Of a stretch of DNA of 64,000 nt, positions 23,443 through 35,505 are shown in pieces. The notes beneath the pieces are model-generated. The model was not told the DNA's origin. It saw nothing but the letters and a program-made list of their open reading frames with translations, and searched no databases. The DNA comes from Trissonchulus latispiculum (lineage: Eukaryota; Nematoda; Enoplea; Enoplida; Ironidae). Numbering within the stretch: position 1 is the first letter of the stretch; every line of letters begins with the position of its first letter. The position numbers and the translations under genes were made by a program. The stretch lies in contig JASAND010006966.1 in NCBI GenBank assembly GCA_030248195.1, positions 32,205-96,204 of the forward strand, in the 5' to 3' direction.

Positions 23443-23600
23443 GCAGAGTCACTTTTAACTCTCCCAGTTTTAACTCTTTTAATTCTTTTAGCGAATACAC
23501 AGAGTTAATTTTAACTCAGCCAGCTTTAACTGTTTTAACCTTTATTTTTAACCCTGCAGAGTTAAGATTTAAAAACAGGAAGAGTTAAATTTAACACTGC
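23443..23600. mobile_element. AGTTAA-type hAT-like MITE (158 bp)
   Basis: The ends are GCAGAGTCACTTTTAACTC and the complement of GAGTTAAATTTAACACTGC. The body is repeated TTTTAACTC / GAGTTAA units. The flanks GCATGTAT and GCATTCAT agree at 6 of 8 positions, consistent with a decayed 8-bp duplication. Confidence 0.55.
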
Positions 23601-24903
23601 GCATTCATGGAAAGGGTTAAAAACTTCCTCTCATCTATTCTACTCTTCCCATTCGCAAAAAGGACTTAGCACACAGTAGAGTCGCAAAAGTGGTCATTTT
23701 TACTGGAATCAGGGCACCAAAATGAAAATGAACATTTTTTAAAAGCATTGAGCTATTTCTAACGGTTAAGTTAGTATATAAGCCAGAACGGTTGCCAGTT
23801 TAATGAAATTAGTTTAGGTAAAATGAAGTAGAAGACAATTTTGGTTTATTTAAACTTGTTCTATTGCAATTTTACCACCTAAATTTGCTATTTGCCAACA
23901 TCAATTAGATATTAGATAAAGTTTATTGCGAAAACTGGAGATTTCACCGAAAACTAATTCTGCAGTTTTGAGATGCATGTAAAGATTGAAGGTTTACGAT
24001 TGAAGATTGAATGGTGTATCAGAAATTTCACTAGTCGCATATAATGAGGTGAATCGTGATGTATGTTGTAAGCATTAAATTATATGTAGATCTTTTTCCA
24101 ACTCCAAACATCGACAAAATAATATATAGGGTTTCAAAAACACGGATAGATAAATAGACACCACCACCTTAAAATTAGTTTTGATGTTATTTACATTTAT
24201 GATTTGTGTGTGCTGCGCATTTATTTGCGAATGCAGATTATATAATCTTATAAATGAATTCAAGTAATATACTAGTCTTAACCTTATTCTGTCTTAAAAA
24301 AGAAACACTTGTTCACTTTTTCGAAATTTTTAATTTTTTTCGCCTTTTAGAGCTAACAATACCCCGCCAATCGCGAAAAATTGGATTCCAGGTATCAGTA
24401 ATATATTTGCGAAACCTGCCGCTGCTTTAATGTAAAAAACATGAATACTTTGAACCCGCAAGATAGAGGATTGCGAGAAATTAACAAAATTCTTGGTATT
24501 GTTAAACAAAATAAACTGAGAACCAGTATTAGTGCCTGTGGATGCCGTGAATGCTTAAATCCACGGTTGAACAAAATTACCATGGTAACAGGTAGTTTAG
24601 GATTAATTTTTATTCTAATCTACACTTTTGACACATTTTAACACTATTAAACACAGGAGTGAATTATTACTTTACACGTAAATTAATAACCTTAAACATA
24701 TAACAATTGGGTATATGTTTGATCCAATTTATATAAAAAAAATTTAAAAAAATTGAATTATAAGCGTTTTATAAAAATCTCAATTGGAACCGGAACCGGA
24801 AGCTAGAACCGGAACCGGAACCGGAACCGGAACCGGAACCGGTGCTCTGGAACCGGAACCGGAACCGGTTTCAAAAATCGGAACCGGTCCGAGCACACTA
24901 GTA

Positions 24904-26659
24904 CAGCTATGAACTGCAACTGGACAAAATAAGCAAAGCAAACAATTAAGATGCTTGATATGGTCTTTTTCATCAGTTTCAGTATACTGAAGACGAAGTT
25001 TGGTTCAAAACTGAACCTAAAAGTTGTCTGCCTGTGTAATAGTTCAAGCTAAATTGGATCGGCTAATACAAAAGAATTGAAAAACACTTTAAGAAATTTA
25101 GCAGCTAAGCATCGTGGAAACCAGCCAGCCTGACATTAACCATGTCAGTCATCCACTCCGTAAAGAAGGCTTAGACTTCCAACCAAGATTGTTGGCTTTG
25201 CAAATATCACATTGCTTTTAATGGGATGCCATTTATCTATTATACATTTTTAAACTGAACAAACAGAAATGCTTGAAAAACTTTCCAGACAAAAATAGAA
25301 CCTTGAAATGAATGGGCTGAACTGAACATTAACAACAAAATAATTATTGTAATGATTGTTCTTCAACTGTATACATATGTAAAATACGGCACCAGTTCAA
25401 GCGCAAAAGGTTCATTCCTATTTGTGGACAGACCTTGGTTTGGAACTATAAAACGAGAAATTAACTATTAAACAAGAATTATCCAACTTCGTCGTTAAAT
25501 TGTTTCAAGTCCACACTCTTTGAATGATACCTTTTCCATTCATGCAATATAAAAGTAATTAACTGCGCCCATCTAACATTGATTTAGTTTCTAACCAATG
25601 TGAACGGCGAACTTTTCTGATTAGAGTTGTTTTAAAGATAGTAGCAAAAAATGAAGGCTTTAGTGCAGTAACATTAATGGCGCTGATAGCGGTACCCAGC
25701 TACAACAGACTACATTTTTATATGAAGAAAATTTTTAAACACCTCATTGCTAATATATTTTAAACGAAAGACAATTTATAATTATCTGACAGAAACTAAT
25801 AACTAATATGACCACTTCTAGTCCTCATTCACAAATGGGTGAAGTAGAAATTGTCCCCTTGTCCAATATCTTAACTGAGGCCTATCCATAAACACAAGCT
25901 GCAAAACTCATCACCCAAGATGTTATCGTCCAAAATTTTTACAAACAAACAATAATATCCAAATATTTTATTGCTTACATGCTCACATCAGCAAGTTTAC
26001 ATTTATACATAGTTCTGTCACAATACGTGTTGTGTTTATACATAGCATGGTCAGATACAACAATACAATACGATTCATACAATTACATGTTGCATTTATA
26101 TATTAGCATGGTCACATGTGAAATCATTAGTAGTGTGTCAAACGTACTATCAGTTTTACCTGTATATTATTATCGCGTGGGTTCTCCAATAGTAAGACAC
26201 TGCCAGAGCAATACAGTCAACATTGCAGCAATGCGCTGTCCAATTCACTCATACAGCTTCTCGAATTTCGCACACACAACATTTATTCCTTATTTCATTC
26301 AACCTTGACAAATCTCACAACCTTTGTCGAACGGAAGGAATTTCCATGAGCTGCCGCACGCATATACACACACTTTTGCACACTCATTCACAAAAGGACT
26401 ACAAAACATAACAATTCCTGACTATTACTGACCTAACTATCCTAAACTAAACTTAGCTACTTACTTAGTCATTTGTGTGCACATTTTCTGGAATTTGTAG
26501 TACTTAATTTAGTAATAACTTTAAATTTTGCGTAAAAATGCTTTCAAACTTGGGACTTGAGAACTTTAAAACTTCCAAATTTTATGTGAATTTTAGTAAA
26601 TTTGTGAAAGCCGAGTGAGTAATAATTGCTAAGCAATTATTACAACAAAATTAAAGCAC
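24904..26659. other. AT-rich spacer, no gene seen
   Basis: Only short frames are present (for example 25979-26308), hydrophobic and without domains, with no convincing exon structure. Confidence 0.45.
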
Positions 26660-26664
26660 AACAG

Positions 26665-26777
26665 TGTAGAAATGAATGAAGCTAAAACTTAAAAAATAAA
26701 AAAGTTTAGGGTTTATGATCCTTTGATGTAGTGATAGGGATCAGACGTTTTGTGCATGATATAGCGTCGTTACTACA
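26665..26777 (+). repeat. 5' LTR of the Ty3/Gypsy element
   Basis: 113 bp, TGTAGA...CTACA. It differs from the 3' LTR at four positions, three of them within a short A-rich stretch. Confidence 0.95.
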
Positions 26778-26816
26778 TATTTTTGGCGACGAGTTCTTAT
26801 TTTAGCACCTAAGACT

Positions 26817-27476
26817 ATGGATAATTTGGCATTACCGCCACCACCTCAGTTTTTACCTACGCCTGGGAACCCAACAATCCCTTGGAAAGAATGGAGGCAA
26901 CAGTTTATGACTTATCTCATTGCCACGGGTGCAGATGAGTTACCTGAAAGACGGCGGAAGGCAGTCCTCCTCCATTTACTAGGGACAGAGGGACAAAGAA
27001 TATTCCGAAGTCTCCCCGATGTGAACAATGACAATGTGACAATGGAGCAAATCCTTACCGCATTAGAAGATCATTTTGCCCATAGAGCCAATATCATGGT
27101 AGCTCGCACAACTTCAGATCCCGATACCAATTACCTGGTGAATCGGTTGATCAATTTATAACCGATCTCCGTCAGTTGGTAATTGACTGTGACTTTGGCG
27201 ACACCCAAGAGGATATGCTTCGGGATCAGTTTGTTGAGCGAACTAACAATTCCCGAATCCGTGAACGCTGCCTTATGGAACCCACCTAACCTTAGACATA
27301 GCCCTCCAGACTGCTCGCCGAATCGAGAAAGCCAGTAAAGATGCTACAACTCTGACTGGAATTGGAGTTGTCAACCAGACCGAATCAAACGTCCATGCCA
27401 TAAAGAGATACTCTAAAAGAAATCGGACCAATCAACCCAAACCTAACCGATATCAAAGAAAGAAGGCGTCTCTTTG
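26817..27476 (+). pseudogene. gag, frameshifted
   Basis: Starts at an ATG 40 bp after the 5' LTR. The first frame runs to 27161 and encodes a typical Ty3 capsid start (WKEWRQQFMTYLIATGADE, then a helix ending in LEDHFAHR). Homologous coding continues in another frame from about 27140, and a further change near 27290 is needed to reach the zinc-knuckle part. At least two indels are therefore present. It would form the particle core. Confidence 0.8.
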
Positions 27477-27477
27477 C

Positions 27478-28176
27478 ATGTGCTGCGGACGAGATCACAG
27501 CGATAACAAGTTCAACTGTCCGGCTAAGACAAAGACATGCAATTACTGTAAGAAGATTGGCCACTTCGCCAATGTCTGTAAATCTAGAAATAAAGACAAC
27601 CAAAAATCTGTTCGATTTGTTGGACAAACTGCTTCAGATACCTCTGATTCGGAACCCGAACAAGTCCAAATCCTTAACATTGTTACCCCTAACCATCAAG
27701 AAACAATTAACTGTACTTTGTTGTTATCCAAAGGCAAACAATCAATAAGACAACTGTTTATAGTAGATACCGGCGCCCCGGTTTCCATCTTGTCGAAGAC
27801 ATCTTATCAAAACACTTTCAGTTCATTTGGTTTAAAGCAATCTACTACATCCCTTCTGTCGTATACCCTGGAACGATTAACGGTGCTAGGTTGCATCGAC
27901 TTATTACTGACCTACAAAGACAAAGAAACCAAGGGTAAATTCTTTGTAGTTGATTCACCTACTTCACTGCTTGGTCGTGACCTCATCCAACGACTAGATT
28001 TCCAAATCAACGGGAAAACTCTAACCATCGACGCCATAACAAAAGAATCCTTGGCAATTCAGTATCCTATTCTGTTTTCTTCAAAACTAGGAAAGATCAA
28101 GAACTTTAAACAGCGAATTCAGCTGAAAGAAAAATCCACACCAGGCAAAAGCTTCGACGTCCTTCTTTGGCTTTGA
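27478..28176 (+). pseudogene. Zinc knuckle and protease region
   Basis: Encodes a basic, Cys-rich stretch with a CCHC knuckle CNYCKKIGHFANVC (nucleocapsid). An aspartic protease with active-site IVDTGAPVS and the later LLGRDLIQ follows. The frame ends early at TGA 28176, and homologous coding goes on in another frame, which then meets a TAG near 28238. The upstream frame is also out of register with gag. Confidence 0.85.
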
Positions 28177-28357
28177 AAGACAAAATATCGGAGGAATTGC
28201 AAGTATTGGTTGATAGCGATGTCATAGAACCGATCTAGGCATCCGACTGGGTCCATCCCATGGTTGCAGTTGTCAAACCTAATGGAAAGCTAAGAATTGC
28301 TGTGATCTGAGAAAACTAAATGAATGCGTAATATCTGACAAGTTTCCTTTACCAAAT

Positions 28358-29245
28358 TTGGAAGAAGCCTCAATCGAAATCCATGGCTGCACCATTTTCT
28401 CCAAGCTTGACCTTTCAAAGGTTTACTTTCAGATGGAATTGGCTGAGGAATCTCGTCCACTGACCGCTTTCCTCACCCAAAATGGCCTTTTCCAATATAA
28501 ACGCCTACCTATGGGTTTAAAATCGTCAGCTGCTGCTTTCCAGAAAATAATTCAAATTGTCCTAGCTGATGAACCAGGAGTGATCGCATACCAAGACGAC
28601 ATCCTCATCGGCGGTAAAGATCAAACTGAACATGATGTACGACTGCACAGAATTCTTGCCAAGCTACAGCAAAGAGACATCAGACTTGAACTCTCAAAGT
28701 TAGAAATTTCCGTACCGACCGTTGGCTTTCTTGGACATATTATTTCCGCTGATGGTATGAAACCTGCCACCAAGAACCTAAAGGCCATAACCGACGCTCC
28801 TGAACCAACGGATCTTGCAGCGGTCCGATCCTTTCTTGGTCTATGTTCTTTCTATCTGCGATTTGTTCGAAACTTCGCAACCATGTGCGAACCCCTTAGA
28901 CTACTAACCAGAGGGGACAACCAGAAGTTTACTTGGGGACCTGATCAAAAGAAAACCTTCCGGATCCTCAGGGAAGAAATCATCAAAGCACCGGCTTTAG
29001 GAGTTTTCGATGCATCAGCAAGGACCATTCTAACAACTGATGCTTCAGGATACGGACTTGGTGCCATACTTTCGCAGGTTCAGCATGGAAAGGAGAAGAT
29101 CATAGCCTTTGCTTCTTGTACTTTGTTAGAAGCTGAGCGTAAATATTCCGTTGCCGATCGCGAAGCCTTGGCTTGCGTATGGGCATGTGAAAGGTGGCAT
29201 ACTTTTCTGTGGGGAAGATCATTCACCCTCCGCACGGATGACTAA
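28358..29245 (+). pseudogene. Reverse transcriptase and RNase H
   Basis: RT motifs in order are FSKLDLSKVYFQMEL, LPMGLKSSAAAFQ and the catalytic box YQDDILIGG. A thumb and connection region follow, then RNase H with TTDASGYGLGAILSQ and DREALACVWACERW. YQDD in place of YxDD with a hydrophobic x is uncommon. The N-terminal RT part lies upstream (28170-28357), interrupted by a stop and a frameshift. A frameshift near 29240 cuts the RNase H end. Confidence 0.9.
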
Positions 29246-29249
29246 GCTC

Positions 29250-30896
29250 TCACTGTGCTTAGATACTGGAGGCAAAGGAAGGAAGCCGATGCGAATTTCC
29301 CGTTGGTATGCTCGCCTTTTTCAATATGACTTCAAAATTGAATATCGGCCAGGATCACTCAATGTCGTAGCCGACACCTTATCCCGACTGCCTTTACCTG
29401 AAACTACATGCTTTACCGAAGAAGAAGTCATGGTGGCGCAGATACATCACAACCCCGCAATAACCACAGCGGAACTCATGGAGTCCAGTCGAAACGACGG
29501 ACGGCTTCAAGAAGTAAAAGAGTTTATCCTAAGCGGCTGGCCAAACAAGGAAAAACTGAAAGCCAACCTTCACCCGTTCTATAACATTCGTGATGAACTG
29601 TTCCTTTGGGTAGTTTGTGTTTGCAGAAGTGACCATAGGATCATCATCCCGGAGTCCTTACAGCAGAGACTTATCCTGACAGCTCATGATACACATCAAG
29701 GTATGTCACGAACAAAGCAGTTGCTGCATGAATGTATTGGTGGCCTGGGTTTGACACTCAGGTTGAAAATATGATCCGCCATTGCGATGTTTGCAGCCCT
29801 TTGGACAAAACGCTCAAGATCAGAGACACACCAATACAACCAATAGATTTGCCACAAGGTCCGTGGCAAAGAATATCGGTCGACATTGCTGGTCCGCTGA
29901 ACATAGCACCGGCAAGTGCCCGTTTTCTTTTGGTTCTCTATGACCATTTCACCAAATGGCCTGAAGTGGGAATATGCACCGTTCCAACAACCAAAGCGGA
30001 ACCTTTCTGGAGCGTTCAACTTTCTGGAACCGATATTTGCTCGTTTCGGTCTCCCTAAAGAAATTATCACCGACAACGGCACGCAGTTCACCAGCGCCGA
30101 ATTTGCCGATTACCTACAAGGATATAATATTCAGCACAGACCCACAGCTGTCTACAATCCTCAGCAAACGGAGCGACAGAACGCTTCATCCGTTTTCTGA
30201 AGGAACAAATTCAAAGCTTTGTTTATACCGGATCTGGTTGGAAGCAAGGAATTACAGGTATGCTATCCAGTTACCGAACGACCCCACACAGAGCAACTGG
30301 AATTTGCCCCGCCAATCTCATGTTCGGCCGATCAGTCAGGACGAAGCTTAACAATCCAGTGGTTGATTGCGACAAAAGGAAAGAGCCAATTGAAAAGATC
30401 AGGAACAAGGTAAAGAGTTATCAACAGAAAATTAAAGACTATGCTGATCACAAAAGATCTGCAAGACCAGACAAGATATTGCTAGTCGACTTTGTGCGGC
30501 ACAGATTACCTGGAATAAAGGCAAAGTTTTCTAAGCATATCAAAGTTGTCGCCAGGAAAGGTCCTTCAACTGTGGTCCTCAAAGATGGTCGCACGTGGAA
30601 TACTCGCAAATTGGCTAAAATAGAAAAACCATCTGAGTGGAAGAAGAAAATCCTTCACAAGGATGCTTCAAGGATTCCATGCAATGAACAGGAGGTTCGG
30701 CCAGAGGAAATGCCCGTACAGATGGAGCGACATAATGAAATGCCGCTAAACCTACCACATATTCCAATCCTTGACCAACGCTGCAATTTGCGACATCCTA
30801 AACGAGAACGAGAACCTCTTGATCCTTGGAATATGAGATCAGGAAATATGGACGACGTGGACAAAGAGGGCGTTAATCATTTTACAAGAGGGAAAA
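29250..30896 (+). pseudogene. Integrase region, frameshifted
   Basis: The end of RNase H is followed by the integrase HHCC finger (H...H around 29690, CDVC near 29790). The catalytic core has SVDIAGPL, then ITDNGTQF and the downstream NPQQTERQN, i.e. the DDE triad. Coding jumps frame near 29745, 29990 and 30190. The long 30260-30896 frame holds the C-terminal DNA-binding part (KTRK-like basic stretches and VVLKDGRTWNTRKL). No envelope gene is present. Confidence 0.85.
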
Positions 30897-31009
30897 TGTA
30901 GAAATGAATGAAGCTAAAACTTAAAAAACTAAAAACTTTAGGGTTTATGATCCTTTGATGTAGTGATAGGGATCAGACGTTTTGTGCTTGATATAGCGTC
31001 GTTACTACA
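30897..31009 (+). repeat. 3' LTR of the Ty3/Gypsy element
   Basis: 113 bp, partner of 26665-26777, followed by the duplicated AACAG. Confidence 0.95.
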
Positions 31010-31239
31010 AACAGTGAATTCCGCTAAGGAAAGGTTAAACTAAAGAGTGGGAAAGCCGGCCATTTCCATGGAAATCCTTGATTATTAAATATTAAAAGAA
31101 TTAATAATTTTAGTTTTAGAATTGGTGTTAAAACAGCTCATGCTTTTGGGAACCTAATAATTTTAATGCCGACCTAAAGCTGAAATAAATGCAAGTATAA
31201 TAACAGTGATTTTTGATCGTTAGCGCCTTTATTAGAGTA

Positions 31240-32850
31240 TATGGCTGGCAACACCGAGTTGCCGGCAGTGGGAGAACAGCTCCCGAATAATTAGCTCGGA
31301 ACAAATCAGGGTCGTAGTTAAGGGACCCTCTATCTCAGACTCATGTGTGAAGTATTTTCCAATATTTCGGTTGATTTTCATTTAAAAGTATTCAAAATGT
31401 AACGCTATCTTTACGAATGGTATATTAAACTTCTCGTTTTGTGTAAGAGACTCCGGTCTCTGTAGCTAAGAATCAAAAGTTAAGTTTGGGCGCTCAAATA
31501 TAGTCAGTCTTGTCAGGATATCCCTAGTGGTCGGTTGAGTTTTGCCCATCTTTTGCTCTCTCTTGTTGGAACGACCCATTTTGGATTTTGGCGGGGGCTA
31601 GAATTCTCCCTTTATTGTGCTAATCGATATTGCTCTTGTTATTTTTGTCTGCTGTCCGAATATCGTTGAAAGTCTTCTTTTGCTACGAATGTGTAAAAAT
31701 TCCTAAGTTTGTGTTGTTTTCTTAATTTCGTCAAAATAAACACACGGTACTATTTAGATTGCCGGCGCGTTCTGTTGTTGAGTAGGGTAAGCGAATATAG
31801 CGGGTTAGACATGCACACACTCTCGGACCTATAATCTTCAAAAGTTTAATTTATTTGTTTATCGTGATAACTGAAACCTCTACACAGGGGTGGGTCCCCC
31901 ACAAAATCCCATAATTTATAAAACCACGAAAACTGGCCACGAGGGCCCTAGAATGCAAAATATGGCTCGTAGGCCTGGCTTGGTTGTTACATAAAAAAAC
32001 TTGGTCTAATATTGGCCATATAAAAAAGGGGGCCGAGGGCCAGTCAAAAGTCCATATTACGTAAAAAATGAAGGCCAACAATAAAATTCCTGATTTTTTA
32101 GCCAAGCCAGTGAAGGTAAGCTGGGCATAACAAACCCAATTGCTTCTCTGTTTAAAAGCGCTCGTGTGATTCAACTCAATTTCTTTTCTGGCCCGAAGGC
32201 CTGAAAAGTCCCTATATTCTTTCCTAAGAATTGGGTAGAAGATTGCAATCTTAGGTGCTGCAAAACCACAGCCCACTATGGAGACGGACGCCGGGAAGAG
32301 GGAACTTTGCCGACCGCTCTCGGTCGGCCCTCAGCGAACACTGAGTTATTTGGAGAAGTTGGACACTGGGCTGACAGCTCTCTGACAGCCCAGTGACAGC
32401 ACAATTTTGGCGCTGAGGCTTTGACTTTACAGCAAGCCTTCTAGAAAGTTCTAGAACTTTCTAGAAGCTTGCCGCCTTTAACAGTGAGAAATCCAGGCTC
32501 TTTTTGAGCCTGGTGGTCAGCCAGGGAAAGATTAATCTTTTCTGATTAATTTCGGGGTCCGAAACTTTCTGAGATTTTATAAAATTTTGGTTAACATGTA
32601 AACGTATATAACCAAAGGGGAAGTTTCGAGATTGCTCCCTATTGCTAGAAACTCAGTGTCTTCAACTGACCAAGGACAGAGGGAGCAATTGCTTAGAAAT
32701 GTGCACAAAATATCATACGTAATTTTCTACCTAAAACAACTAGTTACATATTAATATTCTTGACCATTGTTTCTACCCATGCTTACTAATTTTCATTAAG
32801 TTTGAGTTATTATAGTGTACAGTAGGGCGGAGATGCCCTACTGTCATATT
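31240..32850. repeat. Hairpin-dense GC-richer block
   Basis: At least eight short perfect or near-perfect hairpins lie in series. They are GGCAAC/GTTGCC (31245-31262), AGAGAC/GTCTCT (about 31447-31462), CCGACCG/CGGTCGG (32310-32327), CTCAG/CTGAG (32330-32345), CACTGGGCTG...CAGCCCAGTG (32364-32395), a TTCTAGAAAG-type palindrome (32432-32472), CCAGGCTC/GAGCCTGG (32493-32513) and ACAGTAGGGC/GCCCTACTGT (32819-32845). A 141-codon minus-strand frame (31851-32276) has no known domain. Nature unknown; it starts soon after the Ty3 element. Confidence 0.5.
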
Positions 32851-33517
32851 TTGTTTATTATTTAAAAAGATTCTTCTCTCAAAACTAACCCTAGTTTAAG
32901 TATCTAGTTTCAGCGAAAAAAGCCCCGTTAGTTCATAATTTGTGCTTGAAAATGTCAATTTTATGTAACAATCCATGTTTATTGTAATTGCACGAAGATA
33001 GATCAGCAATTTGTCTAGTTTGGTTTCGAAATTCTCTCAAAAGTCTCTTCTAAAGTTTGATTGGCTGGAAGCATGCCCCGTGATTTCGTAATCACTTTGG
33101 CTGCCTACAGCCTTCTTTCAATCATTCTTATTCATTCTTTCGCGCAGTCCGGTTGCTTTCTCTAGTATTTCTGCATCCTAAAAATTTATGTTCTCGAGTC
33201 TTCTCTGGCAGAATTTGGGGTCCCTCAGTACTTTGAACGTAGACAAGTACAAGTCACCTAATCTGGCGGTAGGTTGGGTGGGGGACACCAAATTTAATTA
33301 TTGTGCACGCCTGACATTATATTTCTGTATTGCCCTTTTTTATGCTTATGATCCGTAATTCCATGCTGTCTCTGGAACTGTAATTCTGTACGTCTGGTAC
33401 TTAATTTAATATTCTGATATATACTCTCCCTCCTCTCTTACATTAAATCTTGGCCACTTGGCCCAGTGTATTTTAGCTATGTTTTAGATTTGTTAGTTCG
33501 GTAAGTAGGGTACATAG
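32851..33517. other. Spacer, no gene seen
   Basis: Mixed-composition sequence without notable frames or repeats that I could recognise. Confidence 0.35.
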
Positions 33518-34450
33518 TAGTGCTGAGACCAGTTCCGATTTTTGACACCGGTTCTGGCTTTTGACTACCGGTTCCGGCTCCGGTTCTAGCTATCGGTTCC
33601 GGTTCCAATTGGTATTTTTGATAATAAAGCTAAAATCACACTTTTTTATTTTTTTGACGATTGCTATAAAAACTTAATACATTTAACTGCACAAAGGTAT
33701 GAACGTGGTTTTAAACAGTGTTTTTGCTTACTTGTTACTATTTATATACAAATATTTACTGTGAAAAACAAATGGTCTGTTTCACTTTTACCAATATGTT
33801 GGGGAAATGTTAGCTACCAGAGCTTACCAAAATACTAAGTATTCTCAATCTAGATAAACATTTAGCTACTGTCCTTCGGAAAGCGAACCTTCCTCGACCA
33901 ATTTCAAGCAGTCCAGTAAAATTTGCTTATCGATTCAACAGCTACAGTTACAACATTACAAAGTTTAATCATTGAAAAAGCAGCTAATCTCATCTCGAGG
34001 TCGAAGATATTTTGAAATCGAAAACTATAGCAGAAATCATTGCGGAAAATCGTTGAACGAGAATTAAAACTTTTCGACTCAATGATACTGTTGCTCAGCT
34101 TAACCCTTAATCTGGAGTTGCGCCTTCAGTATACTGGTTTGCTTCAGCTGAAGTTTGCACACAAAACTTGCATTCAATGCCATGCCATGAATGTCATTCA
34201 AAAACAAAATTTCATATCTATACAGAAGTACCAAAATAAAGTTAAATTCCAAATGCTAAATTCAAGTTCATAAGAAAATTTTAAAATTTTACAGAATATA
34301 CCTTGATTGAAGTTTCAAACAGCCAAAATTAACACTAGAACCGGCCGGTTCCATAAGCCACCGGTTCCGGTTCCGGTTCCGCTTCTAAAAATCCTACCGG
34401 TTCCAGTTCCGGTTCTACCGGTTCTTTTGGAACCGGTCCCAGTCTCCTGC
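33518..34450. mobile_element. GGAACC-family element, copy 2 (~0.93 kb)
   Basis: The left end TAGTGCTGAGACCAGTTCC and right end GGAACCGGTCCCAGTCTC are inverted. Arrays of ACCGGTTCCGG occur at 33530-33605 and 34335-34437. Both ends match those of 21290-24903 in reverse orientation. The interior is AT-rich and non-coding. The 8-bp flanks do not match well. Confidence 0.65.
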
Positions 34451-35505
34451 TACTTCATCCTAATTGTTTGATCCTTTGGTTTCTTTATCAATCTGGCGTT
34501 CGTGCATTGCTTATTCTTTAGCAACAAGATTATTGGATAAGCCTACTTCTACTATTGACTTAACTTTCGGGGTCCTGATTAGTATATTAATTATTAAATT
34601 TAGTCTGGCAACTCGGATATTTCAAATAAAATACGAAATCTCTCTACAATTATCAGCTTTGACATTATATTAAAGCAAACATATTGAATCCTAGAAAATA
34701 CGGAATCACAGATTAATTGAACTTCTACTTTCACACAAATAACTAAATAACCAATTTTTACCAATTTTTGGCATTTAATAAAACTCGTTTCATTACAAAT
34801 TTTAATGTCTTAAGTTTCTATTGGCAAAATCTATTTCGCCTAAAGTGCTAGAGTGAAGCCTAAACACGAAGAATAGTAAATTTTATTTTGGTTCAAAATT
34901 CAATGGTATAGGAATAGGTTCGTTGTCTTTCCAAGACATAGAGTTAGAAAAAGCCTGTTTACTTTTTGTATAGTACACAATCGTATAATCTGATGACTAG
35001 CTGACTTTTTGCTACAAGCTGAAAATTGATGTCTTCTATTATGCATTAATTGCTACCTCAAAAACATTAAACCGCAATGATTTCATGTCACTTTTATTAT
35101 TCGCGCAATCTGCTGTCCACGATGAAACTAAATCTTCAAAATGCTGAATCCAGGTGTTTTCATTAATTGGTTACATATCTGTATGGCTCAACGGCGGGAT
35201 ATTTCCCCTTTTAGGGGTAATCTTATTATTTATCCATTGGCAGTATACTTGTACACTTCATTTTTCTGGAAAGGCACGTAACAGCGAATATGTTTACAGC
35301 AACATAGTAATAACAAGTTGCCTGAAACCAGTTTGTCGAAGCGAAGGTTTAGCAGTTTGTTTGTGTCTAGGATTATTTGACGTGGTCTGGTTTTATCAAA
35401 CCTATATCATCAGCCTCAGTTGTCATTTTTAATTTTGCTTGTAAAAGTTTCAAAGCTCATAGATAACAACATTAAACATCCAGTTATGAGCTACTGAGAC
35501 CAAAA
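34451..35505. other. Upstream region of the UGT gene
   Basis: AT-rich spacer and probable UGT promoter. Short frames (34464-34673, 35154-35432) are hydrophobic but have no recognised domain. No TATA box stands out. Confidence 0.4.

Larger units (their letters stand above)
21290..24903. mobile_element. GGAACC-family element, copy 1 (with nested insertions)
   Basis: Both ends consist of (GGAACC)n-type arrays (21301-21435 and 24786-24890). Outer sequences are TAGCTCGGAACGGTTCC on the left and GGAACCGGTCCGAGCACACTA on the right (an inverted match). Both ends match those of the shorter copy at 33518-34450 in reverse orientation, with similarity running past the arrays (GGTTC-AGTGTAATTTT). The extra length is explained by nested insertions: a GATTCAAA array, a poly(A) retroposon and an AGTTAA element. 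No transposase was found. Target duplication is not clear. Confidence 0.65.
26665..31009 (+). mobile_element. Ty3/Gypsy (Mag-like) LTR retrotransposon, complete but mutated
   Basis: LTRs of 113 bp (26665-26777 and 30897-31009) start TGTAGAAATG and end TTACTACA and differ at only 4 positions. The target duplication AACAG is perfect (26660-26664 and 31010-31014). The 5' LTR is followed by TTTTTGGCGACGAG, a Ty3-type priming-site region, and a purine tract AAGAGGGAAAA precedes the 3' LTR. Domain order gag, zinc knuckle, protease, RT, RNase H, integrase is that of Ty3/Gypsy. The very short LTR suggests the Mag lineage (inference). Several frameshifts and an in-frame stop make this copy inactive. 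Confidence 0.93.

Noticed and set aside
21300..24890. GGAACC arrays as interstitial telomere repeats
   Set aside because: The motif is unlike known telomere repeats and the arrays lie at paired, inverted ends of a dispersed element.
31851..32276. 141-codon minus-strand frame
   Set aside because: No recognisable domain, no splice context, and it lies within repeat-like hairpin-dense DNA. It cannot be supported as a gene.
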